Source: Sphingomonas sp. S-NIH.Pt15_0812 (GTDB lineage Bacteria > Pseudomonadota > Alphaproteobacteria > Sphingomonadales > Sphingomonadaceae). Taken from it: 64,000 nt of DNA. Location: NCBI RefSeq assembly GCF_003951315.1, contig NZ_QLJH01000023.1, positions 1 to 64,000 on the forward strand, given 5' to 3'. Position numbers and translations under genes: made by a program. The notes beneath the pieces were generated by a model. The model saw only the letters and a list, made by a program, of their open reading frames with translations. It searched no databases and was not told the origin of the DNA. Positions 1-8,885 of this stretch are shown piece by piece. The stretch's first letter is position 1. Each line of letters starts with the position of its first letter.

Positions 1-173
1 AAGCAAGGGTACTGATCGAGGCGTGGCGCCGTCACTACAACACCGTCCGGCCGCACAGCAGCCTGGGCTACCGGCCGCCCGCACCACAAGCGGCGACACC
101 GCCATTGCCGGCCTCCGGTTCCGCTTCGCTCCACCTACGACCGGCAATGGCGGCGGAGACGACAATGCACTAA
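1..173 (+). pseudogene. IS3-family transposase (OrfB), C-terminal end only
   Basis: The reading frame is open from the window edge (first full codon at base 3) to TAA at 171-173. It contains the residues WRRHYNTVRPHSSLGYRPPA, which are typical of the C-terminal end of IS3-family OrfB transposases just after the last catalytic glutamate of the rve integrase core. The rest of the gene lies to the left of the window, so it cannot be told whether the element is complete. It sits just outside the left end of the exopolysaccharide locus, suggesting that this border has been visited by mobile elements. Confidence 0.75.
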
Positions 174-256
174 CTAATAACCCGGACCACCCGATGGGGG
201 CTGCTCACTTCGGCGGCCTCACCGCCGAATGGGCCGAGGAAACAACCTATACCGAC

Positions 257-446
257 TAGAGCGGTTTCCGATCAGGTTGAACCACCGTCATCACCCTGCG
301 GGCGACCGCTTCGCGGCGGGGCGCTTTCGATCCGGGGCGGCGTTGCTTGTCGGTCACGATGCTTCGGCTTCGCTCCCTTCGCGCGCGTTGCCCCGAACCG
401 AAATCACCGCCGTGCCGATGATCCAACCTGATCGGAAACCGCTCTA
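257..446. repeat. 190-bp MITE-like element with perfect 23-bp terminal inverted repeats
   Basis: Bases 257-279 and 424-446 are perfect reverse complements (23 bp; core AGAGCGGTTTCCGATCAGG). The outermost bases are TA on both sides, which would fit a TA target site as used by IS630/Tc1-type transposases. The 144 bp between the arms hold no convincing gene. It lies between the truncated IS3 transposase and the last gene of the exopolysaccharide locus. The arms are seen directly; the MITE reading is inferred. Confidence 0.7.
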
Positions 447-480
447 ATCCAACGTGTTCGCCGAGCCTAGGAAGACCAGT

Positions 481-2064
481 TCAGGATCGTACGGCTTCGA
501 CAATCCTCCGCCCAGTTTCTCCGGTGTCGCTTCGACGGCGTATTTCGACCTTATTGACATGGCCCGACACAGGATAGTGCCGATCGAGCCAGGCCGATAG
601 CAAGGGAGTACGATCCGCAATCGACTTGCCATCCATCGCATCGCTCCAGCTACCGTCATGACCTATGATCAGAAGCGGACGAGTGCGTTCCAAGTCGGCG
701 ATGATCCGTGCTTCTTCGTCGCCTCTGGCGACATAGATCGGGTACATCGACGAAGTGCATGGCGGCAGGCCCGCCGCTTCATAATAGACCCCGGTGTTGT
801 TCATTACATAGGTACAATGCTGCCCGGTCGAACGCAGCATGGCGCCGATGAGGCGAGCCGTGTTCCCCTCCAGCGCCTCATCGTTCGGCATGGGCCGAGT
901 TGCCAGGGCAAGGTTGCTGCCAGAGCCATGTGCGACAAGGCTATTGGGCCGGCGCACTGCGTGAATGGCCAAGACCAGCAATATCATGGCACCGACGGCA
1001 GCCAGTGCAGCCGAGTACCATCGCGTGGACAGTTGCAGCGGCCAAGCAAGGGTAGCGACGAATGCGACCACCAGCAGATAAGCGAATTCCACGGCCCACA
1101 TCTGGTGGCTGAGGTCCGATCGGTTGATCGACTGGTAGTAAATGGCCGCCACCGGGATCATCAGAAGCAGCAAGGTCGCCGCCTCGCCACGGCGTGCGGC
1201 AAGATGAAGTTGGAATGATCGCAGCACCCCGACGGCAATCAAGCCGACATAGACGACGCCGAACATCATATCGTGTACAGGGAAGGGACGAGTCCAGATT
1301 TCGCGATGCTGCCCCCAATATCGAATATTGGCAATATGCTGACCGAACATTGCCGGATCGTGCAGGTACATTCCCGCCAGGGTTGCCAAAAATGCGATCG
1401 GCGCGACAAGGATCGTCTTCGGCGATCGACCTGCATACCAGGCAAGCACCAGCCCGCTCGCCAAAATGACGATCCCAACCAATCCGCGGCTATAGGCCCA
1501 GAACAAGCCAATGGCCGCCGCGATGCCGGCAACAGCGAACAACAATCCCAACAGATAAGGCCGTCTACATTTTAGCACGCCCAGCAGCGCGGCGAGTTCA
1601 CAAAGCAACAGGAGGTCGCGCACCGATGGCGCGCCCTGATGCAGGCCGACGGAATCTATCCGTGTACCGTTAAACAGCAACAGCAGCATTCCGGCAGTCA
1701 ATCCAGCGAGCCAGGCCGTCTGACGGGACCGCATCAATCCTGCGGCCGACAGCGCCCATATTGCCGAAGCAGTGGCGGCCAGCCACATATTGGCGGCCCG
1801 GGTACAGATCACGACATGATCCGATCCACAAAGGGCGACAGCCCATCGTGCGGGCGCATAGTTCAACATGCCGTGAATCAGCAACGGCAATCCGTTGGAA
1901 CTACCGAGAAAGTACAGTTGCGGCGAAAGATATTCGCCTTCATGGAAGGGATCGACCAGCGGTGTCGCCAGCGGCACGGACAATGCGCTGAAGAGGGAAA
2001 AAGCGATCAGCAGCATCGCCAAGCCGGCACCGATCGGCCTGCGTCCGGCAGGTGTCACGTTCAT
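481..2064 (-). CDS. Polytopic membrane protein, GtrC-like (GT-C fold) glycosyltransferase candidate
   Basis: A 527-residue protein with a hydrophobic N-terminal segment, an early periplasmic-type loop with the acidic motif DPFHEGEYL, about ten predicted membrane segments, and a soluble C-terminal part of roughly 130 residues. An acidic motif in the first outer loop plus a soluble tail is the layout of GT-C enzymes that use polyprenyl-phosphate sugars. It is the last gene of a coupled series: its ATG overlaps the stop of the upstream GT2 gene by ATGA (2061-2064), and a gtrA gene precedes that. By order it would occupy the gtrC position, transferring a sugar from the lipid carrier to the nascent polysaccharide outside the inner membrane. 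The family was not recognised by name, so the function is inferred. Confidence 0.6.
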   Translation of the reverse strand: MNVTPAGRRPIGAGLAMLLIAFSLFSALSVPLATPLVDPFHEGEYLSPQLYFLGSSNGLPLLIHGMLNYAPARWAVALCGSDHVVICTRAANMWLAATASAIWALSAAGLMRSRQTAWLAGLTAGMLLLLFNGTRIDSVGLHQGAPSVRDLLLLCELAALLGVLKCRRPYLLGLLFAVAGIAAAIGLFWAYSRGLVGIVILASGLVLAWYAGRSPKTILVAPIAFLATLAGMYLHDPAMFGQHIANIRYWGQHREIWTRPFPVHDMMFGVVYVGLIAVGVLRSFQLHLAARRGEAATLLLLMIPVAAIYYQSINRSDLSHQMWAVEFAYLLVVAFVATLAWPLQLSTRWYSAALAAVGAMILLVLAIHAVRRPNSLVAHGSGSNLALATRPMPNDEALEGNTARLIGAMLRSTGQHCTYVMNNTGVYYEAAGLPPCTSSMYPIYVARGDEEARIIADLERTRPLLIIGHDGSWSDAMDGKSIADRTPLLSAWLDRHYPVSGHVNKVEIRRRSDTGETGRRIVEAVRS

Positions 2065-2870
2065 CCGTCCTGTCCCGTCGATGGATTGAATGTCCCACGC
2101 GCCGCACGAAACGTCTGCTTGAGCATCTGCAGCTTGGCGCTGGTGCCGGTTACCTTGGTCGGGATCGGCTCACCGACCGGATAGCTGCGACGGACTGGAA
2201 CTTCGCCGACCTTGAGCCCCAGCTGACTGGCTCGAACCGTCAAGTAGAACAGCAACTCGTAGCGGGCGAACACATCCCGGAAGGGCTGAACACGAGGGTC
2301 GAGCAGATAGCGTACCGAATAGGCGCGAAAGCCATTGGTCGTGTCGGTGAACCAGTGCCGCGCGGCGATGCTAAGCATTGGAGCATGGATCATGCGGTTA
2401 CCGATCGTCCGCTCGAGCGGTGTGTTTTCAGCCGCGCCGCCCTTCAGATAGCGAGATCCCTGAACATAGTCGTAGCCCGCATTCAATTGGTCCACGAACA
2501 GCGAGACGGCTTCGACATTGTCCTTGCCATTGCCGTCAATGGTGACGATGCCGTCATAGCCCGCGTCTAGACACCAGGCATAGGCCATGCGCAACTGCGC
2601 ACTCAATTTCCCCGGCCCTGTCTTCGTCAACAGAGCGCGCACCCCGGTGGCACGCAGGAAATCGGCGTCGAGCGATCCATCGGTCGATCCTCCATCGGCG
2701 ACGATCACGTCGACCGGCAGATGGGCTGCCGCAATCCGCTCGAGTTGGGCGCGTATCCGTTGCCCTTCATTGATGACGGGAATCACCAGGGCATGGGCAT
2801 GACGCTTGGCGTCGAAACAATCCTCGCGACCGGCCGGCACCTGCCATTGAGATCGCAACGCGTTATTCAT
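2061..2870 (-). CDS. GT2 glycosyltransferase (polyprenyl-phosphate sugar synthase, GtrB/DPM1-like)
   Basis: Family 2 glycosyltransferase of about 269 residues. Visible GT-A features are VIPVINEG, the nucleotide-binding VIVADGGSTDGS, GYDGIVTIDGNGKDN in the place of the usual metal-binding DxD stretch, and YVQGSRYLKGG. The C-terminal part has no strong membrane anchor, so it is a soluble DPM1-like form. It would load a sugar from a nucleotide donor onto a polyprenyl phosphate at the cytoplasmic face. I chose ATG at 2868-2870; a TTG at 2937-2939 would add 23 residues and overlap gtrA, but those residues do not look like GT2. It sits between a gtrA-type gene and a polytopic membrane glycosyltransferase candidate. 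Confidence 0.8.
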   Translation of the reverse strand: MNNALRSQWQVPAGREDCFDAKRHAHALVIPVINEGQRIRAQLERIAAAHLPVDVIVADGGSTDGSLDADFLRATGVRALLTKTGPGKLSAQLRMAYAWCLDAGYDGIVTIDGNGKDNVEAVSLFVDQLNAGYDYVQGSRYLKGGAAENTPLERTIGNRMIHAPMLSIAARHWFTDTTNGFRAYSVRYLLDPRVQPFRDVFARYELLFYLTVRASQLGLKVGEVPVRRSYPVGEPIPTKVTGTSAKLQMLKQTFRAARGTFNPSTGQDG

Positions 2871-2913
2871 GCTAGGAAACTTTCTGAAGATGAGCGTATT
2901 CGTGACAGAATGT

Positions 2914-3315
2914 TCAACGCTCGCCCCTGATGAAGACAAACCGCTTGCTCAGGCTATAATTTACGAGGAACGATACGGCTACGGCCAGTAGCAATGGCAG
3001 CGCGCGTTGTTGCGGGGCTGGGAAAACGGCAGCTTCCAGAATGGCGACCACGACGACCCGGATACCCAGCGTCACGATCAGGACCGCAAGATAAATGCCG
3101 CCACGGGCGGCCGAAAGGCGCGCCTCGGTTTGGAACGTCCAGCGTTCGTGAATGACATAGTTCACGATCGCGGCGACGACGAACCCGGCCGCAGCGGCAC
3201 CCGGCAAGGGTAGCCCCCCGGATGCCAACAACCATGCCGTGCCGAGATCGACTGCAAGCCCCAGTAACGCGACGATCCCGAAACGCACGATCGGATGGGC
3301 GAACAGCTTCGTCAC
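2914..3315 (-). CDS. gtrA: GtrA-family membrane protein (lipid-linked sugar flippase candidate)
   Basis: A 133-residue protein with four predicted membrane helices. It has the family hallmarks RFGIVALLGLAVDLGTAWLL near the start, NYVIHERWTF in the middle and FLVNYSLSKRFVF near the end. GtrA proteins are thought to move undecaprenyl-phosphate-linked sugars across the inner membrane. The GTG start at 3313-3315 overlaps the stop of the upstream FAD oxidoreductase gene (GTGA), so it is probably translated by coupling. The next two genes are a GT2 enzyme and a polytopic membrane protein, giving the gtrA-gtrB-gtrC order known from O-antigen modification cassettes. Confidence 0.85.
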   Translation of the reverse strand: MTKLFAHPIVRFGIVALLGLAVDLGTAWLLASGGLPLPGAAAAGFVVAAIVNYVIHERWTFQTEARLSAARGGIYLAVLIVTLGIRVVVVAILEAAVFPAPQQRALPLLLAVAVSFLVNYSLSKRFVFIRGER

Positions 3316-4475
3316 GCAGATCCCATGATGGTACGTGGATAGACCAAGCGATCAGTACCGCCTGCCCATTCCGGTTCGCTCAACCGCATGATTTCGAAAA
3401 GATCATAAATATTGTCGATCTTTCCTCCCATAACAGACACTATTCTCGAATCCTGCGGACGTCTTTGGAAAAGGATCGGGCGGCCATCATCATTTTCGTT
3501 CTTGATGAGCACCGTCTTGACATCATACAGGGATCGTTCCCAGCGTGCCTGGGCCAAAGCGGGCACGTAGCGTTGGCTGTCGAGCAACATGTGGCGATGA
3601 CGCGATTCCGGAGTCATCGCATCGAATACGGCATAGGCCGATCGCCCGGCGGATTGATCGGTCCAACTGGCTTGTGGCGTGTAACGAACGTGCGTCAGCG
3701 AATGCAGTCCGGCTGCCGGATAAGGCATGCACGACAGGAAAGGTCCGTCCATGATGGTGATACCATAGCCGTTCAGTTCATCGGGAACCTGAACCAGAGC
3801 AATTTCCGCAAGTTCGTGTTTCACCGCCGCGTTGGGCAGCCCCGCCATGTCCAACACATTGTTGATCTGTGCATAGGTGACGTTGAAAACATAGCGCGCT
3901 TCGACTTCCTGCCCAGAGGATAGGGCGCACACGACGCCACCTGGCCGCTGGATCAGTCCCGTGACCGCCGTTTCAAGACGAACGTCGACATCCAATACCG
4001 CCAAGCGTTTAGCCATGAAACGCTGCAGGATGGAATAGTCAAAGGCGTATTCGGTACAAGAAAAGACCTGTTCAATGCGATCGGCGTCGAACAAGGCCGA
4101 CTGTGATGCCGTTGCGGGCATGATCGGCGCGCGCATGTCTTCGAACATGCGGTGAAATCGCTTGGCCGAAACCTTGGAACCGCGACGCGCGATCGCGTAC
4201 AGCATCTGGAAATTGTCGACTACCGCTTCGGGAAAATCCTCTGCGAAGCGACGGTGCAGTACCATCGACTTTACCGCGGTCAGCGCACTGCGCGGATAAT
4301 GAAATCCGGTATGCACCCGAGCCTGATTGACGCGCGATGCGCGGCCCAGCAATTCCCCGCCAGCCTCGACCAGCATGACCCGGGGGGACAAGGACCGCAG
4401 GAAAAGGGCAAGGGCGCAGCCATAGAACCCTCCGCCGATCACCAGATAATCGACTTGCATCGTGCATCTGGTCAC
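3312..4475 (-). CDS. FAD-dependent oxidoreductase (DAO-type)
   Basis: A protein of 382-387 residues beginning with a Rossmann FAD-binding motif, YLVIGGGFYGCALAL, followed by a glutamate at the end of the second strand (VMLVEAGGELLG) and an arginine/histidine-rich stretch RVNQARVHTGFHYPRS, as in glycine/D-amino-acid-oxidase-like flavoproteins. Near the C-terminus is SVMGGKIDNIYD, the usual second FAD contact region. The substrate cannot be read from the sequence; the setting between glycosyltransferase genes suggests a sugar or a sugar-linked amine. The start is either GTG at 4475, overlapping the upstream stop by GTGA, or ATG at 4460, six codons inside. Its stop overlaps the gtrA start. Confidence 0.75.
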   Translation of the reverse strand: MTRCTMQVDYLVIGGGFYGCALALFLRSLSPRVMLVEAGGELLGRASRVNQARVHTGFHYPRSALTAVKSMVLHRRFAEDFPEAVVDNFQMLYAIARRGSKVSAKRFHRMFEDMRAPIMPATASQSALFDADRIEQVFSCTEYAFDYSILQRFMAKRLAVLDVDVRLETAVTGLIQRPGGVVCALSSGQEVEARYVFNVTYAQINNVLDMAGLPNAAVKHELAEIALVQVPDELNGYGITIMDGPFLSCMPYPAAGLHSLTHVRYTPQASWTDQSAGRSAYAVFDAMTPESRHRHMLLDSQRYVPALAQARWERSLYDVKTVLIKNENDDGRPILFQRRPQDSRIVSVMGGKIDNIYDLFEIMRLSEPEWAGGTDRLVYPRTIMGSA

Positions 4476-5467
4476 GGATGCGCTGGCCCCGGCCCGGCCA
4501 GATTCATGTTACGGCTGAACTCGACTTCGACATTCAGCTCTTCGATCACCTTGCCGAACAAATCGATCGAACTGGCCTCGCCCACCACATCGTCGTCGGT
4601 GGCGATCGACACCGCTTCCAACAGCTTCTGCAGCCCGATCGAGAGGCCCAGAAAGGCGATGCCCAGGAACAATGCCGTCATGCTCAGCGCAAGCGAGGTA
4701 GTGAGCCAGCCCGGTTCGACTTTGTCGAACGTCGCCCAGACGATGATGACGTAAATCGTGAAGATGCAGGCGACCCCCGCAGCCAGCAACCCACCCAGTG
4801 CCACGACCGTCAACACGGCGGGTGCCGAGCTGATTAGAAGACGATGCAATAGCTTAAGACGGTGCAGACGTCCTTCCCGCGGGCGTGGGATCAAGCTTTC
4901 CGGGGGGTGCTCACGGACGGGAATACTCGCATCGATCGGAGCGAAGCGCAGGGCCAGCCGGTGATCGGGATGGGCCAGAAGTCGGTTCAATAAAGTGCGG
5001 GGATAGGCAGCGGTTCGCATGTCGCGCGTACTGACCCGGAAGCCGGCCCCCCTGCCTAGCGCGGACAGGGCAGGATCGAGCATCCTCGCCTGCCCGCGAC
5101 GACCGACGATGATCGACGACGACGCTATGGCATCGTCGATCATGTGGAGAATGTCGAACAGCGCGAGTTCCGTAGGCGTCGTCAGCACCACGATATCGCC
5201 GATCGCCTCCATCGCCACCGCAGCGCGACGGCGATAGAAGGAGATACCGGTGCGCAGCGTCAATATGCGCAAATTGGCCCCGAGGCCGCGCAGCATCGCC
5301 GCATCACCCTGTTCCGCATCGATCGCGACCAGCACTTCGAAGTAACGGAAACGTTGCCCCAGCCCGATCATCAACGCCTCAAGCCGGCCCAGCGCATCGA
5401 CATCGGCCGGAGCTTCGGTCAGGCAGACCGATACCAGTATGTCTTCGCGTGGCCTAGGCGACGACAT
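4472..5467 (-). CDS. GT2-like membrane-anchored protein with a degenerate active site
   Basis: A 331-residue protein built like GtrB/DPM1 enzymes: an N-terminal GT-A-like part, then two hydrophobic helices near residues 215-280 and a cytoplasmic tail. The GT2 landmarks are altered. The strand normally ending in DDGS reads YFEVLVAIDAEQGD, and the stretch normally ending in D-x-D reads GDIVVLTTPTEL, leaving no metal-binding aspartate pair. The protein is therefore probably not a standard sugar transferase; it may be a scaffold or regulatory partner, or the family may have another chemistry. It overlaps the upstream isomerase gene by 14 bases and the downstream FAD gene by four. Fold assignment is moderate and function unknown. 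Confidence 0.6.
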   Translation of the reverse strand: MSSPRPREDILVSVCLTEAPADVDALGRLEALMIGLGQRFRYFEVLVAIDAEQGDAAMLRGLGANLRILTLRTGISFYRRRAAVAMEAIGDIVVLTTPTELALFDILHMIDDAIASSSIIVGRRGQARMLDPALSALGRGAGFRVSTRDMRTAAYPRTLLNRLLAHPDHRLALRFAPIDASIPVREHPPESLIPRPREGRLHRLKLLHRLLISSAPAVLTVVALGGLLAAGVACIFTIYVIIVWATFDKVEPGWLTTSLALSMTALFLGIAFLGLSIGLQKLLEAVSIATDDDVVGEASSIDLFGKVIEELNVEVEFSRNMNLAGPGPAHP

Positions 5468-6302
5468 TGGTCGCCTCCTGTACGGCTTGTTCCAAAATGT
5501 CGAGCGAGCGGCGTAGCGCGTCCAGCGAGTCCGGCATGGCGGCCTTCATCTCGATACTATACCAACCCTGATAGCCGGCATCCCGCAAAATGCGCAACGC
5601 ATGCGCCGCCTGGCTGACGTCGGCCGGTGCGGGAGCCAATTGCGGTTCGCTGATATGGACATGGCCGATGCGATCGATCGTATCCGCCGCAATCCGTTCG
5701 ATCCGCGCGAAATCTCCCTCCATGTGCAGGGCCCCGATATCGAAGTTCAACACGATGGCAGGATGGTCGACACGGCGGACAAAGGCATCTGCTTCCTCCA
5801 TCCGGTTCAGGAAGTTGGTGCCATAGGCCGCCGGGTTGGGTTCCATGGCGATCCGGGTGCCGCAGGAGGCCGCCCGATCGCCCAGCGTTCGGAACAGGTC
5901 GATCGCGATCGCGGCGGCCTGCTCCTCATCCAGTGTGGCGGGAATCCGTCGTTGACGCGGCGAGCCGAATACCAGTGTCGGAATGGCCAGACGCCCGGCA
6001 AGGTCGATCGCTCTGTGCATGGCGGCGACCAGCGTTTCGCGGGCATCCGCTCCCTCGAACAAGGCCGCATCGGCGACGCCGAACAGCAGGGACTGCATCG
6101 ATACCAGTTCCAGACCTGCGTCCCTGACCGCATCGATCGCGGCACCAAGTTCATCCGACGACGGGCGGAACGGATCGGCGGCATGGGCGAGGAACAAGCC
6201 CGGTGCGATCTCCAATCCGGCAACCCCATGATCGCGGAGCATTGCATAGGCCTCTGTCAGGCGATCGACGGGCCATGCGATGTTGGACACGGCGAATTTC
6301 AC
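5454..6302 (-). CDS. Sugar phosphate isomerase/epimerase-like TIM-barrel protein
   Basis: About 282 residues, starting KFAVSNIAWP, with GVAGLEIAPG, LVFGSPRQRR, RIAMEPNP, VLNFDIGALHMEGD, IGHVHISEPQLAP and YQGWYSIEMK. These strand-end acidic and histidine residues (E, D, H, E) mark the metal site of the xylose-isomerase-like TIM-barrel superfamily (sugar phosphate isomerases/epimerases, AP_endonuc_2 fold). The start is GTG at 6300-6302, overlapping the stop of the upstream epimerase gene (GTGA); a longer frame upstream lies inside that gene and was rejected. The substrate is unknown. The context suggests it helps prepare the unusual sugar used by this module. Confidence 0.75.
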   Translation of the reverse strand: MKFAVSNIAWPVDRLTEAYAMLRDHGVAGLEIAPGLFLAHAADPFRPSSDELGAAIDAVRDAGLELVSMQSLLFGVADAALFEGADARETLVAAMHRAIDLAGRLAIPTLVFGSPRQRRIPATLDEEQAAAIAIDLFRTLGDRAASCGTRIAMEPNPAAYGTNFLNRMEEADAFVRRVDHPAIVLNFDIGALHMEGDFARIERIAADTIDRIGHVHISEPQLAPAPADVSQAAHALRILRDAGYQGWYSIEMKAAMPDSLDALRRSLDILEQAVQEATNVVA

Positions 6303-7249
6303 GCGACAGCCCGCTGCGCGGCGATGAAATTGGCCAGTTCGTTCAACAACGTGTCGGGGGTCGCCATATAGGCGCCCTCCTGATCCCATAAGGCGGCATA
6401 AGCCGTTCGCATGTCCTCTGCATGCAGGCGGGCATTATGACGCGGCATCGGTGTGCCGTTCACCGCAGCATAGACCGATGCGGCCTTCAACGGAGGAGGA
6501 GCGATATGCAAGACTGAAAGATTCCCTGCCAGTCCTCGCTCGATATCACCCCATAGACGTGCCATGTTGTAGAATTGAAACACGCTGTCGGGATTGGTGA
6601 ATCCGCTTGCCGCGAAGCCCGCCGCCTCGACCGCAGCATCAAGCGCCGAACGTCGCCCCGACGCCTGCAACCCCGCGCGGTCCAGCACCATCATGTCCAA
6701 CGACGCGCTGTACTGATATAAATGCCCGACCAGCTCGGCATCCTCCGTTCCCAGTGTCGCGGTCAGGGCCGCCAGTCGCGTCGATGGCAGCATCGATGGC
6801 ATGGGATTAAGAACATCGAACAAGAAATTCTTCTTCAGCCCGGGCCCGAAAAGGGCAGGTAGGCGAACAATCAGCGTTTCCGAAAAATGATCGGCCATCG
6901 CGACTTCGAGCGCGCGCCGATTTCGACCGTAGGCAAGCTCGGTTTCGTATCGTGCTTCCTGCTCACTGTTCGCGCTGAATTTTTCCAAAACGGCGATGGT
7001 CGAGATCAATACGAAACGCTTGGCGCTGATCCGGCTCAGTTGACCGGCTAGAGACCGGATATGCAGTTCGTCACGTTCGGGATCACGATTGGCCTCGAAC
7101 ATCGATCCCGGCGCGGCGGCACAGACCACGGTGTCGAATGACGCGCCTGCCAGCGCATCAATATTGCTACGGTTTACATATTGATCGAAACTACGTTGTT
7201 CGCGCAGGCAGCCGCCAACAAAACCAGTATAACCGATCAATGCGTCCAC
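6299..7249 (-). CDS. NAD(P)-dependent epimerase/dehydratase-like protein
   Basis: A 316-residue Rossmann protein starting VDALIGYTGFVGG, a slightly altered GxxGxxG motif. It has VLISTIAVLE followed by YGRNRRALE, which matches the S...YxxxK active site of extended short-chain dehydrogenases except that arginine or asparagine replaces the usual lysine region (YGRNR), so catalysis may be changed. IVRLPALFGPG is the typical substrate-side strand. The start is GTG at 7247-7249, preceded by GAGGG about seven bases upstream; an ATG further upstream lacks such a site. It is the first gene of the seven-gene coupled module, with about 200 bases separating it from the next upstream gene. Confidence 0.7.
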   Translation of the reverse strand: MDALIGYTGFVGGCLREQRSFDQYVNRSNIDALAGASFDTVVCAAAPGSMFEANRDPERDELHIRSLAGQLSRISAKRFVLISTIAVLEKFSANSEQEARYETELAYGRNRRALEVAMADHFSETLIVRLPALFGPGLKKNFLFDVLNPMPSMLPSTRLAALTATLGTEDAELVGHLYQYSASLDMMVLDRAGLQASGRRSALDAAVEAAGFAASGFTNPDSVFQFYNMARLWGDIERGLAGNLSVLHIAPPPLKAASVYAAVNGTPMPRHNARLHAEDMRTAYAALWDQEGAYMATPDTLLNELANFIAAQRAVA

Positions 7250-7451
7250 GATTGTCCCTCTTGCCAACGATCGCGGCCGCACAATCATCGCGACCGTTCT
7301 ACCCTCAACGTCCCATGACGACGGGGCGGATAGCAGCCTATGCGGGCGATGTCATCCGACCTGACCTCCACACAGCATGGATTTGAAGGGTCGCCGGAAC
7401 CCGACTCCGTTCCCCTGCAACTTCTACCGTCCCCGTGGCCGTCCTACCGCC

Positions 7452-8885
7452 TTAAAACGCGTTACGATGGGTCAGCACCCGGAAGGTCTGCAGGACAAGC
7501 ATGATATCGCGCCAGATCGACCAATTCTCCAAATAGGCCAGATCCGCCTGCACACGGTTCAGCAGATCGTCGCTCGTCTCTGTATTGCCGCGAAAACCTT
7601 GCACCTGTGCAAGTCCGGTCAAACCGGGCTTGACCGCATGTCGGCTCCAATAGTGCGAGGTCACCTCCCAATAGAGAACCTTACCCGCCAGGGCGCCGGT
7701 CGCATGAGGTCGGGGACCCACGATACTCATGTCGCCCCGGAGCACGTTCAGCATCTGCGGCAGTTCGTCCAGGCTGGTTTTGCGAATGAACCGACCGACC
7801 TGAGTGACGCGGGCATCGTTGCGGGTGGTGAGCTTGCTGGCCGTATGATCAAGCAGATCGTTGCGCATGCTGCGGAATTTGAACATCCGGAACATGCGAT
7901 TACCTTTGCCGATGCGATCCTGCACGAACAGCACCGGCCCCGGCGAATCCAGCTTGATGAGGATCGCCAGCCCCAGAAACAAAGGAGACAGCAGAATCAG
8001 CGTCGACAAGGCCACCGTCAGGTCAAACAACCGTTTGATCACCCGATCGACGGCATTGAGCGGGCCCGTGGCGATCAGTGTCGTCGCGATATCGTGATAA
8101 CGAGTCGTACTGATCGCTCCGATCGCGTCCAGTTCGGGGGTCAGAACCTCGACATTGACGCCAACCCCCTTGAGCGCGGCGGCCCATACGCCGCGACGTC
8201 CGGGCCGGCAGGCAAGGATCACCCTATCGGTATCGTGGAGCAACCGGCCGATCCGGTCGAGCATGGCCGGATCGTTGATATTGGGCACGATATTCAACGT
8301 CTTGAGATCGATTTTGTAAGACGTGCAGCCGATCGGCGGATCGAAATCCTCGATCAGTACGACTTCGCTTTCCGGGCTGCCATCCAGCACGGCATAGGCG
8401 AGCCTCGCAAAATAATATCGTCCTATGATCAACAGCACGCAACTGCCAAGCGTACCACCCAGCGCGAGACCGCGAGACAGCGAGTCCGACGATTTCAGCA
8501 CGAAGGTGATGCTGATGACGATCAGCATTGCGGTCAGCAGCGAGAGGCAGGCCCGCCGCATACTGGGGGACGGATGGATGACGATCGCAAGACGATAGGC
8601 CTGTTGCCGGATCGCGGTGAGATAATAGACCGGCAGGAGGAGCGGGAGCAACATCAGCAAGCGCTCGTGACCGATACTGCCCAGATACGACCAGGACGCC
8701 GCCATCATGCCGGTGCATAGCGTCACGAGATCGAGCAATACGAGATAGGTGAGCAGGCGAGCCCTCAGGCTTCGTTTGGAAGTCACGCCATCGTGATTGC
8801 CCGTTTCCGACAGGGGGAGCGTCTGCGGACCGGTTTCGATCGTGGGTGCCAAGGCACCGTTCGGCATCCTAATCACAGCAAGCAA
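7452..8885 (-). CDS. Polyprenyl glycosylphosphotransferase (initiating sugar-1-P transferase)
   Basis: A protein of about 470 residues. The N-terminal half has four or so membrane helices and a CoA-binding-like middle domain; the C-terminal third is the bacterial sugar transferase domain, with [38 protein letters not shown] and [10 protein letters not shown], then [15 protein letters not shown]. It starts repeat-unit assembly by moving a hexose-1-phosphate, most often glucose or galactose, from UDP-sugar to undecaprenyl phosphate (WcaJ/GelB/SpsB family). The start is uncertain: TTG at 8885 or ATG at 8867. It follows a rhamnosyltransferase-like gene with a 230-base gap that holds no recognisable gene. 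Confidence 0.9.
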   Translation of the reverse strand: MLAVIRMPNGALAPTIETGPQTLPLSETGNHDGVTSKRSLRARLLTYLVLLDLVTLCTGMMAASWSYLGSIGHERLLMLLPLLLPVYYLTAIRQQAYRLAIVIHPSPSMRRACLSLLTAMLIVISITFVLKSSDSLSRGLALGGTLGSCVLLIIGRYYFARLAYAVLDGSPESEVVLIEDFDPPIGCTSYKIDLKTLNIVPNINDPAMLDRIGRLLHDTDRVILACRPGRRGVWAAALKGVGVNVEVLTPELDAIGAISTTRYHDIATTLIATGPLNAVDRVIKRLFDLTVALSTLILLSPLFLGLAILIKLDSPGPVLFVQDRIGKGNRMFRMFKFRSMRNDLLDHTASKLTTRNDARVTQVGRFIRKTSLDELPQMLNVLRGDMSIVGPRPHATGALAGKVLYWEVTSHYWSRHAVKPGLTGLAQVQGFRGNTETSDDLLNRVQADLAYLENWSIWRDIMLVLQTFRVLTHRNAF

